DNA from: an uncultured Eubacteriales bacterium
GTDB taxonomy: Bacteria > Bacillota > Clostridia > Oscillospirales > Oscillospiraceae
Assembly (NCBI GenBank): GCA_900543085.1
Contig: UQQF01000001.1
Span: 1-64,000, forward strand
Direction: 5' to 3'
Length of the DNA stretch: 64,000 nt
The position numbers were made by a program, and so were the translations under genes. Every line of letters starts with the position of its first letter. Position 1 is the first letter of the stretch. Under the pieces are notes generated by a model. It saw only the letters and a program-made list of their open reading frames with translations, had not been told where the DNA came from and did no database searches. This document shows positions 62,286-64,000 of this stretch, in pieces.

Positions 62286-63149
62286 ATGGACAAGGACATT
62301 CTCACGCTTATTTCCCGGGACAATTCGGGCTTTTCCAAGGGGCAACGTCTCATAGCGAAATACATACTGGAAAATTACGACAAAGCTGCCTTCATGACGG
62401 CGGGCAAGCTCGGCAAGACCGTGGGCGTGAGCGAGTCCACGGTCGTACGTTTCGCCGCCGAGCTGGGGTTCGACGGCTATCCGGGCATGCGCAAGGCTCT
62501 GCAGGAGATGATACGCTCCCGCCTGACGAGCGTGCAGCGCATCGAGGCCGCAAAGGACATGCTCGACGACAAGAACATACTCAAGAGCGTGCTGAGCGAC
62601 GACATAGACAAGCTCCAGACCACGCTTGAGGAGATAGACCAGGACAGCTTCAACCGCGTGGTGGACAGCATCATAGTGGCGAATGAGATATATATTTTCG
62701 CCTCGCGCACTTCTCGCAGCCTGGCAGATTTCCTGGCGTATTACCTGGGTCTGCTGCGCCCGGGGGTGCATCTGGTGGACGACAACAGCGCCGCCGAGGC
62801 CTACGAGCAGCTTCTTCGCATAGGCGAGGGGGATCTCTTTATCGGCTTCACCTTCCCGCGGTATTCGTCCCGCTCCGCCAAGGTCATGGGCTTTGCCAAA
62901 GACCGCGGCGCGTCCACCGTGGGTCTGACCGACGGCGAGAGCTCGCCGTTTTACGGCATGGCGGACGTGTGCCTGTTCGCAAAGAGCGAGATGGTATCCT
63001 TTGTGGATTCGCTCGTAGCTCCCATGAGCCTTGTCAACGCGCTCATAATCGCCGTCGGCGCCAGGAGCCGCGGCGCGCTGAGCGAGACGTTCAAGAAGCT
63101 CGAGCAGGTCTGGAGCGACTACAAGGTCTTTGAGAATGTCGATGGCTGA
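62286..63149 (+). CDS. MurR/RpiR family transcriptional regulator
   Basis: A 287-aa regulator: N-terminal RpiR HTH (FSKGQRLIAKYILENYDKAAFMT, TVGVSESTVVRFAAELGFDGYPGMRKAL) and C-terminal SIS domain (~125-260; IYIFASRTSRSLADFLAYYL, SPFYGMADVCL) that binds phosphosugars. The start at 62286 follows GGGGGCAGAAAA. It overlaps the downstream flavoprotein gene, an association often seen in Clostridia; target genes are unknown. Confidence 0.92.
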   Translation: MDKDILTLISRDNSGFSKGQRLIAKYILENYDKAAFMTAGKLGKTVGVSESTVVRFAAELGFDGYPGMRKALQEMIRSRLTSVQRIEAAKDMLDDKNILKSVLSDDIDKLQTTLEEIDQDSFNRVVDSIIVANEIYIFASRTSRSLADFLAYYLGLLRPGVHLVDDNSAAEAYEQLLRIGEGDLFIGFTFPRYSSRSAKVMGFAKDRGASTVGLTDGESSPFYGMADVCLFAKSEMVSFVDSLVAPMSLVNALIIAVGARSRGALSETFKKLEQVWSDYKVFENVDG

Positions 63150-64000
63150 CGCGGTAGTGATAGGCGGCGGAGCCGCCGGTACCCTCTGTGCCGCGCTCGC
63201 GGCCGGCAACGGCGCGCGCGTGGTGCTGCTCGAGCCGAACAGGGAGCTGGGTCGCAAGCTGCGCATAACCGGCAAAGGGCGCTGCAACGTCACCAACGAC
63301 TGTACCCCGCGCGAGTTCATAGACGCCATACCCGGCGACGGCAGGTTCCTCCGCAGCGCGATATACAGGTTCACGTGCCAGGACGCCATGGCGTTTTTTG
63401 AGAGCCTCGGCGTACCGCTCAAGACGGAGCGGGGGAGGAGGGTTTTCCCCCAGTCAGACCGGGCGGGAGACATAGCCGGGGCTCTGACCAGATTGTGCCA
63501 CAAAAACGGTGTCGAAATCCAGCGGGAAAAGGCGAAGGCCATAAAAGTGGGAGCGGACGGCGTCGAGGCCGTGCTGACCTCCGCCGGTGAAATCCCCTGC
63601 CGCAGCGCGGTCATCTGCACCGGCGGCCTCAGCTATCCCGGAACAGGCTCGACCGGCGACGGATACAAGCTGGCGGAGGCGCTTGGTCACACCATCAACA
63701 AGTGCCGACCCAGCCTGGTGCCGCTGGAGTCGCCGGACGAGTATTGCAGGGAGATGCAGGGCTTCTCCCTGCGCAACGTCACGCTCTCGGCCTATGAGGA
63801 CGACAAGCTCATCTACCGCGAGCTGGGCGAGATGCTGTTCACGCATTTCGGCGTGTCCGGCCCGCTGGTGCTCAGCGCCAGCGCGCACATGCGCAATTTC
63901 GGCAGCGCAAAGTACAGGCTCAGCATAGATCTGAAGCCCGGCCTGGACGAGAAAAAGCTCGACGCGCGCATACTGCGCGACCTAGAGAAGTACCAGAACC
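63142..64000 (+). CDS. HI0933/BaiN-type FAD-dependent oxidoreductase (3' end outside window)
   Basis: The first ~286 residues of a flavoprotein. It opens with a dinucleotide fold ADAVVIGGGAAGTLCAA, followed by the family hallmark GRKLRITGKGRCNVTND and later CTGGLSYPGTGSTGDGY and THFGVSGPLVLSAS. The family is annotated as NAD(P)/FAD oxidoreductase; the real substrate is unknown. ATG 63142 (or ATG 63136, two codons earlier, in frame) lies inside the RpiR gene, so the two are coupled. The frame is open at base 64000. Confidence 0.9.
   Translation, partial: MADAVVIGGGAAGTLCAALAAGNGARVVLLEPNRELGRKLRITGKGRCNVTNDCTPREFIDAIPGDGRFLRSAIYRFTCQDAMAFFESLGVPLKTERGRRVFPQSDRAGDIAGALTRLCHKNGVEIQREKAKAIKVGADGVEAVLTSAGEIPCRSAVICTGGLSYPGTGSTGDGYKLAEALGHTINKCRPSLVPLESPDEYCREMQGFSLRNVTLSAYEDDKLIYRELGEMLFTHFGVSGPLVLSASAHMRNFGSAKYRLSIDLKPGLDEKKLDARILRDLEKYQN

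Overview
The window reads as a chromosomal segment of a GC-rich, spore-forming Clostridia member, most likely of the Oscillospiraceae. This is inferred from gene content and regulatory style, not from a database search. The evidence is an uninterrupted sigK with pro-sequence, ytfJ/gerW, an LL-diaminopimelate aminotransferase lysine route, a 2-hydroxyacyl-CoA dehydratase/activase pair, oxygen-sensitive Fe-S and radical SAM enzymes, strong GGAGG ribosome sites, several TTG/GTG starts, and many sigma-A promoters with 17-bp spacers. I see no rRNA, tRNA, CRISPR array, prophage or insertion sequence.

Layout. 1-3.9 kb: ABC-F tail, greA, a heavy-metal-associated protein, an Fe-S aldo/keto reductase, a YbaK-type deacylase and sigK. 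3.9-8.1 kb (minus): a DUF6054-like protein, a secreted serine hydrolase coupled to an FMN alpha-hydroxy-acid oxidase, and a radical SAM protein with a glycosyltransferase. 8.3-13.7 kb: trmL followed by the lower-glycolysis cluster pgk-tpiA-gpmI-eno. 13.8-18.6 kb (minus): one cell-wall precursor operon dapF-dapL-nagB-like-glmM-hexapeptide protein from a promoter at 18667-18695. 18.8-23.3 kb: rpe with a structured leader, recR, RNase J, an M19 dipeptidase and an ArsC-like protein. 23.5-27.8 kb: 2-hydroxyacyl-CoA dehydratase activase and a partner subunit, split into two overlapping genes.

27.9-35.3 kb is rich in regulation: a LysR regulator divergent from panB, a THF riboswitch before a folate ECF S component (folT), an aldo/keto reductase, then an Mg2+ M-box riboswitch, terminator and long leader with two short reading frames ahead of mgtA. 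35.3-40 kb: larA divergent from a Crp/Fnr regulator, then a signal-less BMP-type binding protein with an unusual N-terminal domain coupled to a metallophosphoesterase. 40.0-40.5 kb: three copies of a hairpin-bearing repeat sitting inside a duplicated terminator. 40.6-44.7 kb: a BlaR1-like M56 sensor metallopeptidase with a large extracellular region, preceded by a palindromic operator but no BlaI gene, followed by two paralogous lipoproteins.

44.8-64 kb is conserved housekeeping: rplS; lepB-rbgA-rnhB-yraN-thrC; a DUF1540 peptide; a metallophosphoesterase; tig-clpP-clpX-lon-engB; an M50 protease with scpA-scpB, DUF2953 and ytfJ; a D-Ala-D-Ala carboxypeptidase with rluB; and an RpiR regulator overlapping an HI0933-type flavoprotein cut by the window end.

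The most interesting items are the composite mgtA leader, the BMP-fusion/phosphoesterase pair, the BlaI-less M56/lipoprotein operon, the repeat array in a duplicated terminator, and the degenerate NagB-like protein in the wall operon.
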